Positions 52,811-63,159 of a stretch of DNA of 64,000 nt are shown one piece after another. Below the pieces are notes generated by a model. The model was not told where the DNA came from. It made no database searches and was given only the letters and a program-made list of their open reading frames with translations. Location of the stretch: positions 1 to 64,000 of the forward strand of contig CAKSTO010000002.1 of the NCBI GenBank assembly GCA_934501115.1, read 5' to 3'. Source of the DNA: an uncultured Faecalibacterium sp. GTDB taxonomy: Bacteria > Bacillota > Clostridia > Oscillospirales > Ruminococcaceae. Each line of letters opens with the position of its first letter. Within the stretch, counting starts at the first letter, position 1. The position numbers and the translations under genes were made by a program.

Positions 52811-52847
52811 GAGCCCCGGTGAACAGAAGGCTCTGCATCCGGGACTC
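52811..52847 (-). terminator. Terminator after the ACT-domain gene
   Basis: On the minus strand GAGTCCCGG pairs with CCGGGGCTC (one G-U pair), followed by TTTTTCTTG. It separates the lysine-pathway group from the PTS gene. Confidence 0.75.
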
Positions 52848-52862
52848 CTGGGGTTCAAAGGA

Positions 52863-53330
52863 TCAGAGCTCGTATGCCTTCTTCAGGGCATCGTAAGCCG
52901 CATCTTCGTTTTCAGCATGAACCAGAAGGGAAATATCCAAATCGCTTGTGGTGATCAGCAGAACCTCGATTCCTTCCGTGGCCAGAGCATTCAGCGCCCG
53001 TGAAGCAACACCGCAGCTCGTGACCATTTCCTCGCCGAACAGATTCAGCTTGGAATAGCCGACGCTGATCAGGGGCGAAGTTTTGACATCCTTATCCAGA
53101 TTAACTGCAGAAATTGCCTTCATCACAAGAGGAAGGTCGCTGCTGGATGCTGTAAAGCTGAAATCGATCGTCGTGCCATGGGGTGCACTCTGGCTGATCA
53201 TATCCACCACAACACCATTGTCTGCAAAGATCTGCAGATACCGTGCAAGGCTGTTGCCTTTGAACTTAACATCCTGCACACTGATCATCATCAGGCTGGG
53301 CTCAATGTTGATCTTTGAAACTCCGTACAT
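52863..53330 (-). CDS. Stand-alone ACT-domain protein related to aspartate kinase regulatory region
   Basis: A 155-residue protein that looks like the paired ACT domains of aspartate kinase without its catalytic domain. SKINIEPSLMMISVQDVKFKGNS is split over an ACT strand; FADNGVVVDMISQSAP and ALATEGIEVLLITTSDLDIS follow the aspartokinase pattern of two effector-binding repeats. It lies behind asd-dapA-dapB, so it may bind lysine or threonine and act as a detached regulatory subunit. CGGAGGAT precedes the ATG. Confidence 0.78.
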   Translation of the reverse strand: MYGVSKINIEPSLMMISVQDVKFKGNSLARYLQIFADNGVVVDMISQSAPHGTTIDFSFTASSSDLPLVMKAISAVNLDKDVKTSPLISVGYSKLNLFGEEMVTSCGVASRALNALATEGIEVLLITTSDLDISLLVHAENEDAAYDALKKAYEL

Positions 53331-53371
53331 AAGATCCTCCGTTCTGCCCTGAAACGGGCATTTGCTTTTCT

Positions 53372-54670
53372 TTACGAGATACTCAAAAATTCATCAGCGA
53401 TATTCTGCTGCGCGATCTGCCGCGCAGATTCCAGCGAAAAGTCAGGATACTCTGCCCGTACACCATGTTTTTGAGCCAGTTCTTCTGTGTAATCCCTGAG
53501 CAGACAGGTGCGGACATTGGATTTTCCTGCATCATAATGTGTGACCGTTGGATGCAGCTCAGGCTCCAGCACAGAGCACTGAACGGTTCCATCCGGTTCA
53601 ACCACTTTGCGCAGCTGCACGGTCAGAATTGCGCCGACCATCTGGTCAGGCTTGTTCTGCGTGCTGATAAAGTTACCGAGAGAATAGGCGGTAAAAACCT
53701 GCCGTCCGTCTTCGGACATAAGCCATTGAGCATCCTGCAAGACATGCGGATGTGTGCCAACGATCAGGTCAGCACCCCAATCTGCCAGCTTTTTCGCCAG
53801 CTGTCGCTGGGCGTCTGTGATGGCATGGCTGTTTTCCACGCCCCAATGGACGCCGACCACTACAAAATCTGCCTGCTGCCGTGCCAGATGCAGCTGCTGT
53901 TCGATCACATCTGTCTGACTGGTGTAGATCACATTCGCTTCCATTGCACTGCTCTGCGGGATACCGTTTGTATGCTCCGTGTAGGAGAGATACGCAATGG
54001 TCACACCATTGATGGTCTGCAGCGGGATACGGTCGTAGTCCGCTTTGCCGCGCCAGAGACCGGTCGTCACAACATCCTCCGGCATACCATCCCAGAAGCG
54101 AAGCGTTGCAGCGATGCCGGATGCGCCTTTATCATAGGTGTGGTTGTTTGAGAGGCTGAACACGCGGATGCCAGCACGGTACAAGGCTCTTGCACAATCG
54201 CCGGGAGTCGAAAAACACGGGTAGGTGGATGGTTCCAACTCGTCCGTACAAAGTGTTTCCTGATTGATCCAGTTCACGTCCTGCTGTGCATAGAAGGGAG
54301 CGATGCCTGCATAGCAGTAATCAAAATCGTAAGATTCGCTTCCGGATGCACGGCGTTTTGCCTGTTTATAGATGGGGGAGTGGATCAGGTTGTCACCCGT
54401 GGCAGAAAACCGAACCGTCTGTACAACCGGAAGCGGCTCGGGAACCGATTCGGACTGTGATGGCTCAGGCACAGCAACCGAACCGGCAGGCATCTGCGCA
54501 GACGCATCAGAGCCCGCAACGGGAATTGAGCTTTTCGGCAAAAACCTCGACAGGCAGATGAAACATAAGAGTATGGCTGCGAATATGGCCGCCATCATCC
54601 GAAATGTCTGCTTTTTTGCCCGCCGTTTTGCAGAGGGACGACGCCGTGTCATACCTTCATGGTCGCTCAC
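53372..54670 (-). CDS. CapA-family metallophosphatase-like membrane protein
   Basis: A 432-residue protein with an N-terminal basic stretch, one membrane segment (about 25-43), a Pro/Ser/Glu-rich linker and an extracytoplasmic PGA_cap domain (about 85-380). Motifs are ATGDNLIH, NQETL, SNNHTYDKG, GVHWGVEN and GTHPHVLQ, a calcineurin-like metal site. Relatives act in poly-gamma-glutamate capsule synthesis, but pgsB and pgsC are absent. It sits inside the lysine/diaminopimelate group. GTG start behind AGAAGGA; an ATG six codons in is an alternative. Confidence 0.85.
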   Translation of the reverse strand: MSDHEGMTRRRPSAKRRAKKQTFRMMAAIFAAILLCFICLSRFLPKSSIPVAGSDASAQMPAGSVAVPEPSQSESVPEPLPVVQTVRFSATGDNLIHSPIYKQAKRRASGSESYDFDYCYAGIAPFYAQQDVNWINQETLCTDELEPSTYPCFSTPGDCARALYRAGIRVFSLSNNHTYDKGASGIAATLRFWDGMPEDVVTTGLWRGKADYDRIPLQTINGVTIAYLSYTEHTNGIPQSSAMEANVIYTSQTDVIEQQLHLARQQADFVVVGVHWGVENSHAITDAQRQLAKKLADWGADLIVGTHPHVLQDAQWLMSEDGRQVFTAYSLGNFISTQNKPDQMVGAILTVQLRKVVEPDGTVQCSVLEPELHPTVTHYDAGKSNVRTCLLRDYTEELAQKHGVRAEYPDFSLESARQIAQQNIADEFLSIS

Positions 54671-54727
54671 AGAAATTCACATCCTTCTGTAGTGGTGCTG
54701 TTCCATATTGATCCTACGGGAAGCCGA

Positions 54728-55486
54728 TCAGAGCGAGGCAATCAAATCGCCCATATTGTACAGGCCCGGCTCCTTCTTTGCCAGATACACGGCAGCATTG
54801 ATCGCGCCGTTTGCAAAAATGCTGCGGGAATAGGCGGTGTGCCGGAGCGTAATGACCTCATCGGGGCCGCAGAACAAAACCTCGTGGTCACCCACAATGC
54901 TGCCGCCGCGCACCGAACTGATCCCGATCTCCTTCGGGTCGCGCTTCTGACGGACAGTGGAGCGATCATAGACGTAGTGATAGGCACCGTCATTCTGCTC
55001 GTTGATGGCGTCAGCCAGCATCAGAGCAGTGCCGCTGGGGGCATCCAGTTTGTTGTGATGATGCTGCTCCACGATCTCGACATCATAGTTCGCACCCAGG
55101 ATCGCAGAAGCGCGTTTGCACAGCTCAGACAGCACATTGATCCCCATAGACATATTAGCACTCTTGAAGACCGGAACCGTGCGGGACAGCTGCACGACCT
55201 TGAGCTGCAGCTCTTCCGAAAGGCCGGTAGTGCACACCACGATAGGCAGCTTGTGCGCCACGCAGTAGGGCAGAGCCTTTTCTACAGCTGCAGGGGAACT
55301 GAAATCGATGATCACATCGCCTTTTCCGTTCAGCTTTTCCAGACTGTCGTATACCGGGATACCGTTGATTTCGCCGTCTTTCAGGTCAATGCCTGCAACA
55401 ACGCAGCAGTCCTCTCGCTGTGCGATCAGATCGCACAGGACATGCCCCATACGTCCACCGATGCCCTGAATTACAATTTCTGTCAT
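54728..55486 (-). CDS. dapB: 4-hydroxy-tetrahydrodipicolinate reductase
   Basis: A 252-residue NAD(P)H-dependent reductase of the diaminopimelate/lysine pathway. IQGIGGRMGHVL binds the cofactor, EIVEQHHHNKLDAPSGTAL carries the catalytic His and Lys region. The ATG at 55486 follows AAAGGAT; the longer frame from 55516 has no ribosome site. DapB supplies diaminopimelate for peptidoglycan and, through dipicolinate, for spores. Confidence 0.95.
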   Translation of the reverse strand: MTEIVIQGIGGRMGHVLCDLIAQREDCCVVAGIDLKDGEINGIPVYDSLEKLNGKGDVIIDFSSPAAVEKALPYCVAHKLPIVVCTTGLSEELQLKVVQLSRTVPVFKSANMSMGINVLSELCKRASAILGANYDVEIVEQHHHNKLDAPSGTALMLADAINEQNDGAYHYVYDRSTVRQKRDPKEIGISSVRGGSIVGDHEVLFCGPDEVITLRHTAYSRSIFANGAINAAVYLAKKEPGLYNMGDLIASL

Positions 55487-55541
55487 AGTTTTATCCTTTC
55501 CTGCCGCATTCTGCACAATCTGAAAGCATGCAAATACGGCA

Positions 55542-55574
55542 AAATGCCCGGGCTGGGTCCGCCACCGGGCATTT
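55542..55574 (-). terminator. Hairpin between dapA and dapB
   Basis: On the minus strand AAATGCCCGG pairs with CCGGGCATTT, followed by a single further T. It may reduce transcription into dapB or protect the dapA message. Confidence 0.4.
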
Positions 55575-55581
55575 GCTTGCG

Positions 55582-56475
55582 TTATTCCTGAATCAGACCT
55601 GCGTCCTGCAGAGCCTTTTCGATATACTTTTTGTGTGCATCGCTGGGCTCAACGAGAGGCAAACGACACTCGCCGGCCTCCCAGCCAAGCACATTCATGG
55701 CATATTTGACCGGAATGGGGTTCACTTCGCAGAACAGAGCATCTGCCAGCGGCAGCATTTCCAACTGCAGCTGACGTGCCTTGGTGGTATCGCCGTCAAA
55801 GAATGCCTTGCAGCAGTTGTGCACCAGCTCCGGCTTGACATTGGAGACAACACTGATAACACCTTTGCCGCCCAAAGCCAGCAGAGGAACTACCTGATCG
55901 TCGTTGCCGGAGTAAATATTCAGCTCATCGCCGCACAGCTGTGCGATTTTTGCAACCTGAGAGATATTACCGGAGGCCTCCTTGATGCCATTGATCAGCG
56001 GATGCCTGCTCAGTTCCAGCGCGGTTTCCGGAGCAATATTCAATCCGGTACGGGAAGGCACGTTGTACACGATCACCGGGATGCCGCCAGCCTCAGCCAT
56101 GGCGGTGAAGTGGGCTACAAGACCTGCCTGAGAGGTTTTGTTATAGTAAGGCGTCACCATCAGCAGAGCGTCCGCGCCGCACTCGGCAGACTTTGCTGCC
56201 AAAGCACAGCCGTGGTCGGTATCGTTGGAACCGGCACCTGCAATGACAGGCACACGATGGTTGACAACATCCACGGTATACTTGATGGCAGCAAGCTGCT
56301 CCTCGTCGGTCATGGTGGAGCATTCGCCGGTGGTACCGCAGATCACGATGGCATCGGTGCCGTGGGCGATCTGGTCCTCAATGATGCGTCCCAGTTCGTC
56401 AAAATTGATGCTTCCGTCCTCGTACATCGGGGTGATAATGGCAACACCCGCGCCGGTAAAGACAGGATTCTTCAT
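55582..56475 (-). CDS. dapA: 4-hydroxy-tetrahydrodipicolinate synthase
   Basis: A 297-residue (beta/alpha)8 aldolase that condenses pyruvate with aspartate semialdehyde. GTTGECSTMTDEE is the substrate loop, YNVPSRTG has the catalytic Tyr137, and GIKEASGN holds the Schiff-base Lys165. It follows asd by 42 bases. Full family length. Confidence 0.96.
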   Translation of the reverse strand: MKNPVFTGAGVAIITPMYEDGSINFDELGRIIEDQIAHGTDAIVICGTTGECSTMTDEEQLAAIKYTVDVVNHRVPVIAGAGSNDTDHGCALAAKSAECGADALLMVTPYYNKTSQAGLVAHFTAMAEAGGIPVIVYNVPSRTGLNIAPETALELSRHPLINGIKEASGNISQVAKIAQLCGDELNIYSGNDDQVVPLLALGGKGVISVVSNVKPELVHNCCKAFFDGDTTKARQLQLEMLPLADALFCEVNPIPVKYAMNVLGWEAGECRLPLVEPSDAHKKYIEKALQDAGLIQE

Positions 56476-56517
56476 AGACTAAAAACTCCTTTTGATGCGT
56501 TTGCACGCAAAATATAC

Positions 56518-57600
56518 TCAGTCAAAATAGCCCTTTGCAGCCAGCAGCTCAGCCAGCAGAACACCGCCACCGGCGGCACCGCGCAGAGTATTGTGGCTCA
56601 TGCAGGCGAACTTGTAATCAAACAGGGTATCCTCACGCAGACGGCCGATGCACACAGCCATGCCGTTCTCGGTGTTGCGGTCCAGCTTGGGCTGCGGACG
56701 ATCCGGCTCGGTGAAGTAATGCAGGAACTGCTTGGGTGCGCTGGGCAGATCCAGCTCCTGTGCGGGGCCGCGGAAGTTTGCCCATGCCTCCAGGATCTGT
56801 TCCTTGGAAGGCTTCTTATCAAAGCTCACGAACACAGCAGCCGTGTGACCATCCGAGACGGGCACGCGGAAGCACTGCGCAGTGATAGTGGGCTTTTCTG
56901 CATTAACGATGTGGTCGCCCTCAATGTGACCCCACAGCTTCAGCGGCTCGCGCTCGCTCTTTTCTTCCTCGCCGCCAATGTAGGGGATCACATTGTCCAC
57001 GATCTCGGGCATACGGTCAAAGGTCTTGCCTGCACCGGAAATAGCCTGATAGGTGCACACCAGAGCCTTGCTGACACCGAAGTCCTTCATCAGCGGGTGC
57101 AGTGCCGGAACATAGCTCTGCAGGCTGCAATTGGACTTGACGGCAATAAAGCCGCGCTTGGTGCCCAGACGCTTGCGCTGTGCACCGATGATCTCGATGT
57201 GGTCGGCGTTGATCTCGGGCACCACCATGGGCACATCCGGGGTGAAGCGGTTTGCGCTGTTGTTGGAGACAACGGGGCACTCAGCTTTGGCATAAGCCTC
57301 TTCCAAAGCCTTGATCTCATCCTTGGGCATATTGACTGCACAGAAGATAAAATCCACCTGAGAAGCCACTTCTTCCACCTTGGAAGCATCGGCAACGATC
57401 ATCTTCTTCACATTCTCCGGCATGGGAACAGTCATGGCCCAGCGGGGGCCGACAGCCTCTTCATACGTCTTGCCGGCGCTGCGGCCGGATGCGGCCAGAA
57501 CGGTCAGCTTGAACCAGGGGTGATTTTCCAGCAGCGTCACAAAACGCTGACCGACCATGCCAGTTGCACCTACGATACCCACTTTATACTGTTTTTCCAT
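56518..57600 (-). CDS. asd: Aspartate-semialdehyde dehydrogenase (archaeal/fungal-type)
   Basis: A 360-residue NADPH enzyme that reduces aspartyl phosphate to the semialdehyde. VGIVGATGMVGQRF binds the cofactor; Cys158 in VKSNCSLQ is the nucleophile. The sequence follows the longer archaeal and yeast branch rather than the enterobacterial one. The ATG at 57600 has AAAGG nine bases upstream. It opens the minus-strand group asd-dapA-dapB-capA-ACT. Confidence 0.94.
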   Translation of the reverse strand: MEKQYKVGIVGATGMVGQRFVTLLENHPWFKLTVLAASGRSAGKTYEEAVGPRWAMTVPMPENVKKMIVADASKVEEVASQVDFIFCAVNMPKDEIKALEEAYAKAECPVVSNNSANRFTPDVPMVVPEINADHIEIIGAQRKRLGTKRGFIAVKSNCSLQSYVPALHPLMKDFGVSKALVCTYQAISGAGKTFDRMPEIVDNVIPYIGGEEEKSEREPLKLWGHIEGDHIVNAEKPTITAQCFRVPVSDGHTAAVFVSFDKKPSKEQILEAWANFRGPAQELDLPSAPKQFLHYFTEPDRPQPKLDRNTENGMAVCIGRLREDTLFDYKFACMSHNTLRGAAGGGVLLAELLAAKGYFD

Positions 57601-57664
57601 TTCCAGCACCTTTCCTTTCGTGAAAGCGAACTCAATAAATATTTCTATTACACAGATTCACGGC

Positions 57665-57693
57665 TTGCAAACCGGACAGCGATGCAATATAAT
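57665..57693 (+). promoter_or_regulatory. Sigma-A promoter for queA
   Basis: TTGCAA (57665-57670), 17 bases, then TATAAT (57688-57693). Confidence 0.8.
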
Positions 57694-57715
57694 AGATACT
57701 GTTTATACAGATTTT

Positions 57716-57745
57716 ATGATATCATTGATACGGTGTCCGTGTCAA
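57716..57745 (-). promoter_or_regulatory. Sigma-A promoter for the asd-dapA-dapB group
   Basis: On the minus strand, TTGACA, 18 bases, then TATCAT. The -10 box lies in the perfect palindrome ATGATATCAT (57716-57725). It faces the queA promoter, so the two transcripts cross each other's promoters. Confidence 0.75.
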
Positions 57746-57770
57746 TCATCGGAAAGGCAAATTGCACGCT

Positions 57771-60039
<2,269 letters not shown>

Positions 60040-60053
60040 TTTTAGAATAACCC

Positions 60054-60082
60054 TTGCAACAGTGCGCTTAAAAAGGTATAAT
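60054..60082 (+). promoter_or_regulatory. Sigma-A promoter for yajC
   Basis: TTGCAA (60054-60059), 17 bases, then a perfect TATAAT (60077-60082). Confidence 0.85.
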
Positions 60083-60117
60083 AAATTTATCTGAATTTTG
60101 AGAGGAGACTTTGCCCC

Positions 60118-60429
60118 ATGCAATTTCTGACTACCACGTCCGAGGGCTACATCAGCCTGTTCTTTACTTTGGCTCTGATGCTGGTTCTGCTGTACTTCAT
60201 GATCTATCGCCCTCAGAAGAAGCAGGAAAAGAAGGATGCTGCAATGCGCAGCAGTCTTGAGATCGGCGATCAGGTCACTACCATCGGCGGTGTCATTGGC
60301 CGCGTCGTTGCGATCAAGGATGACAGTTTTGTTCTGGAGACCGGTGCTGATCGCGTGAAGATCCGCTTCACCAAGACCGCAATCTCTGCCGTTGAGAAAC
60401 TGAACATGGACAAAGCCGATAAGAAGTAA
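60118..60429 (+). CDS. yajC: Preprotein translocase subunit YajC
   Basis: A 103-residue protein with one membrane segment (about 13-31), FMIYRPQKKQEKKDA and the soluble domain signature SLEIGDQVTTIGGVIGRV. YajC associates with SecDF. GAGAGGAG precedes the ATG. Confidence 0.95.
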   Translation: MQFLTTTSEGYISLFFTLALMLVLLYFMIYRPQKKQEKKDAAMRSSLEIGDQVTTIGGVIGRVVAIKDDSFVLETGADRVKIRFTKTAISAVEKLNMDKADKK

Positions 60430-60456
60430 TCTTTTTTCGGAGCACAGGCATATCGA

Positions 60457-60499
60457 GCGCGCTTTCCTGCATAGCATTGTGGCAGGGAGGCGCGTTTTT
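60457..60499 (+). promoter_or_regulatory. Terminator-like hairpin containing the ribosome site of the next gene
   Basis: Bases 60457-60470 pair with 60482-60495 over 14 positions (three G-U), followed by TTTT and then the ATG at 60500. The 3' arm contains GGGAGG (60485-60490), the ribosome site of the TIGR04086-type gene. The same helix can therefore end transcription or hide the ribosome site. Confidence 0.6.
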
Positions 60500-60895
60500 A
60501 TGTCAGAAAAAAAGAGGTTCCTGGCGGTGGCTGCCTGCTGGCTGCTGGCGGGAACGATCGGGGTTCTGGTTACAGCGGGCTGTCTGTCCGGCATGGCCGT
60601 TCTGATGGCATCAAGAAAATTCTCCGGCACAGCGGCTGCGCCGCTGGCAATGATTGCTGTCGGCGCAGGGAGCTTCTGCGGCGGGTGGTCGGCTGCATTT
60701 TTTCAAAAGCAGAAAGGGCTTGCCTGCGGTGCATGTCAGGGAATCTTGTTTGCGGCACTCCTGCTCGTCCTCTCGCTTCCATCTGATGCTTTCATGGAAA
60801 ACGCAGCACTTCTGCGGTTCGCAGTCTGTGTCCTTTGCGGAAGCATCGGAGGATTTCTGGGTGTGCGCTGCTGCGGACGAAAACGCATTGGATAA
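60500..60895 (+). CDS. TIGR04086 family membrane protein
   Basis: A 131-residue protein with about four membrane segments (near 10-35, 45-65, 80-97 and 105-125), small-residue rich. The layout and its place after yajC match the TIGR04086 family, which has no known function. The ATG at 60500 follows GGGAGG by nine bases. Confidence 0.75.
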   Translation: MSEKKRFLAVAACWLLAGTIGVLVTAGCLSGMAVLMASRKFSGTAAAPLAMIAVGAGSFCGGWSAAFFQKQKGLACGACQGILFAALLLVLSLPSDAFMENAALLRFAVCVLCGSIGGFLGVRCCGRKRIG

Positions 60896-60915
60896 AAAGG
60901 CGGGAGGGACATCAG

Positions 60916-61653
60916 ATGTGGATCTATCAGGATGGCTCCGGAACTGAACGTCAGGCGGTTCGCCCTGTAAAAGAGAATGTACTGCCGTTTTCGGAGACGC
61001 TGCCGGAAATCAAAACTCCTGTAGCAGGGCAGAACTCAGAAGCAAAGGTCGGCATCCCGGCTGCGTTATCAAAGGGACGAAGAGCAAAAGTGACGGATTG
61101 CTGGCTGCTTGCAGCTGCTTTTCTTCTGGGCAGCGCAATGTCCGGGATACTCCTTGCGCTGTCTGCAGCGCAGAGGACGGAATGGCTGGAGCATTATCTA
61201 CACGCCTGGCTTGCCCTGTTCAGCGGTACAGCAACAGAGCTTTTTATATGGGAGTATCTTACATTGAGCGGTACGGCGACGATTCTTCTGCTGTTTGGTT
61301 TTTCAGCATTCGGACCTGTTCTGACCTTTTTCTTCTTCATGGTTTATGGCACCGGCAGCGGTCTTCTGGCCGCTCAGCTGATTACCGGAACCGGCGGGAA
61401 GGAAAAGCTGCTTCTGACGTTTTTTTCTTCTGTGCCGGCATGTGTGGCTGCGGCGCTGCTTTGTGTTCTTGGCAGTGCCGCCCTGCGTGTGAGCGGAAAG
61501 ATCCGGGCATACTCCTTCCAGCAGGGAAGAGCAGAGCTGCATCGTCCGGAGAGTAGAGCATTTGCAAGCCAGTATATGCTTACACTCCTGCTGCTGCTTC
61601 CGCTCTGCGGCGCTGCAGCGGGTCTGTCCTGTCTGGAGAGTCGATTGCTTTGA
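60916..61653 (+). CDS. SpoIIM-like integral membrane protein
   Basis: A 245-residue protein. Residues 1-60 are polar; then about five membrane segments. The pattern FLLGSAMSGILLAL, followed by LLLFGFSAFGPVLTFFFFMVYGTGSGLLA, resembles SpoIIM/DUF95 (F-x-x-G-x-x-x-G in the first helix, then the G-[FL]S-x-x-G-x-P motif). SpoIIM works with SpoIID and SpoIIP in engulfment. The polar N-terminus is longer than usual and the motif match is approximate. GGGAGGGAC precedes the ATG. It may belong with the yajC operon. Confidence 0.5.
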   Translation: MWIYQDGSGTERQAVRPVKENVLPFSETLPEIKTPVAGQNSEAKVGIPAALSKGRRAKVTDCWLLAAAFLLGSAMSGILLALSAAQRTEWLEHYLHAWLALFSGTATELFIWEYLTLSGTATILLLFGFSAFGPVLTFFFFMVYGTGSGLLAAQLITGTGGKEKLLLTFFSSVPACVAAALLCVLGSAALRVSGKIRAYSFQQGRAELHRPESRAFASQYMLTLLLLLPLCGAAAGLSCLESRLL

Positions 61654-61671
61654 GTTTTTGCTGGTGATTGC

Positions 61672-61700
61672 TTGCAGGGACTCGCGCCGTATGCTACAAT
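61672..61700 (+). promoter_or_regulatory. Sigma-A promoter for radA
   Basis: TTGCAG (61672-61677), 17 bases, then TACAAT (61695-61700) preceded by TGC (extended -10). Confidence 0.8.
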
Positions 61701-61737
61701 AAAGAAAACCTATTATATGAAACAGCAGGAGTATTTC

Positions 61738-63150
61738 ATGAGAGAACCGAAGTTAAAAACGGTATATGTTTGTTCCAACTGCGGAGAGACAAGCCCCCGC
61801 TGGATGGGGCGCTGCCCCAGCTGCGGCAGCTGGAACACGATGAATGAAGATGTGATCGCTGAAGGGCCAAAGGCCGGAACTTCTGCAGCCCGACAGGCTG
61901 CTGCCGCCCGTCCGGAGGGCGTTACAACGCTGACAGCCAGACGCCTTTCTGAGGTCAGCACGACTGAAGAAAAAAGCCGGATCCTGACCGGCATTTCGGA
62001 GCTTGATCGTGTTCTGGGCGGCGGCATCGTTTTGGGCGGCGTGGTACTTCTGAGCGGCGAGCCGGGAGTCGGCAAATCCACAATGCTGCTGCAGCTGTGT
62101 GGCGCAATTTCCGGCAAGCACACTGTGCTGTATATCACCGGCGAGGAATCTGTCCGACAGGTCAAGCTGCGCGCTGCACGGCTCAAGGTTCCTCAGGAGA
62201 ATATCTTTCTTGCAGCTGAAAACGACGTAGATGAGATCTGCGGCCTGATCGAAAAGGAAAAGCCGGATCTGGTTGTCATCGATTCGATCCAGACGATGCG
62301 CTGCATGGATATTTCGTCCTCTTCCGGTACCGTGAGTCAGGTGAAGGAAAGCACCGCGCGGCTGCTTGCGGTGGCGAAAAAGCAGGAGATCCCAATGTTC
62401 ATTGTAGGCCACGTAAACAAAGATGGCGCTATCGCCGGCCCCAAGGTCATGGAGCATATCGTGGACACCGTGCTCTATTTTGAAGGTGACAAAATGCTGC
62501 CGTACCGCATCCTGCGCGCTGCTAAAAACCGCTACGGCTCCACCAATGAGCTCGGAATGTTTGATATGACAGGGCAGGGGCTGGCTGAGATCGAAAATCC
62601 GTCGCAGATGCTTCTGGAGGGACGTCCATTGGGCGTTTCAGGCAACTGTGTAGCCTGCACCATTGAAGGAAGCCGCCCTATTCTGAGCGAGATTCAGGCG
62701 CTGGCTACCAAAACGAATTTCCCAGCGCCGCGCCGCGCCTGCAGCGGATATGACTACAACCGCATGAATCTTCTGATCGCCGTGTTGGAAAAGCGCGCGG
62801 GATATTTCTTTGGCAATCTGGATGTATATATCAATATCGTCGGAGGCATTGCCCTGAAGGATACCGCCTGTGACCTTTCAGTTTGTCTGAGCATGGTCTC
62901 ATCCCTTCTGGATCGTCCGATCAGTGACAAGCTGATCGCCATCGGCGAGGTCGGTTTGGGTGGCGAGGTGCGCAGTGTGCCGAATCTGGAGCAGCGTCTG
63001 CATGAAGCAGAGCGCATTGGATTTGAACGTGCTGTGATCCCAAAACATAGTCTGAACCATCTGACTCAGGCAGATTACCCGGGGATGCAGCTGATTGGAG
63101 CTGCCTATATCGGGGATGCCATCAATGCGCTGAAAGCTGACCGTTTATAA
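61738..63150 (+). CDS. radA: DNA repair protein RadA
   Basis: A 470-residue RecA-like branch-migration ATPase. The N-terminal zinc finger CSNCGETSPRWMGRCPSCGSW (two CxxC pairs, split over residues 13-33), Walker A GEPGVGKST (about 112-120), the RadA motif KNRYGSTNELG and a C-terminal Lon-protease-like domain are all present. The ATG at 61738 follows AGCAGGAG; frames from 61672 include the promoter and were rejected. Confidence 0.96.
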   Translation: MREPKLKTVYVCSNCGETSPRWMGRCPSCGSWNTMNEDVIAEGPKAGTSAARQAAAARPEGVTTLTARRLSEVSTTEEKSRILTGISELDRVLGGGIVLGGVVLLSGEPGVGKSTMLLQLCGAISGKHTVLYITGEESVRQVKLRAARLKVPQENIFLAAENDVDEICGLIEKEKPDLVVIDSIQTMRCMDISSSSGTVSQVKESTARLLAVAKKQEIPMFIVGHVNKDGAIAGPKVMEHIVDTVLYFEGDKMLPYRILRAAKNRYGSTNELGMFDMTGQGLAEIENPSQMLLEGRPLGVSGNCVACTIEGSRPILSEIQALATKTNFPAPRRACSGYDYNRMNLLIAVLEKRAGYFFGNLDVYINIVGGIALKDTACDLSVCLSMVSSLLDRPISDKLIAIGEVGLGGEVRSVPNLEQRLHEAERIGFERAVIPKHSLNHLTQADYPGMQLIGAAYIGDAINALKADRL

Positions 63151-63159
63151 AGAGGAATT

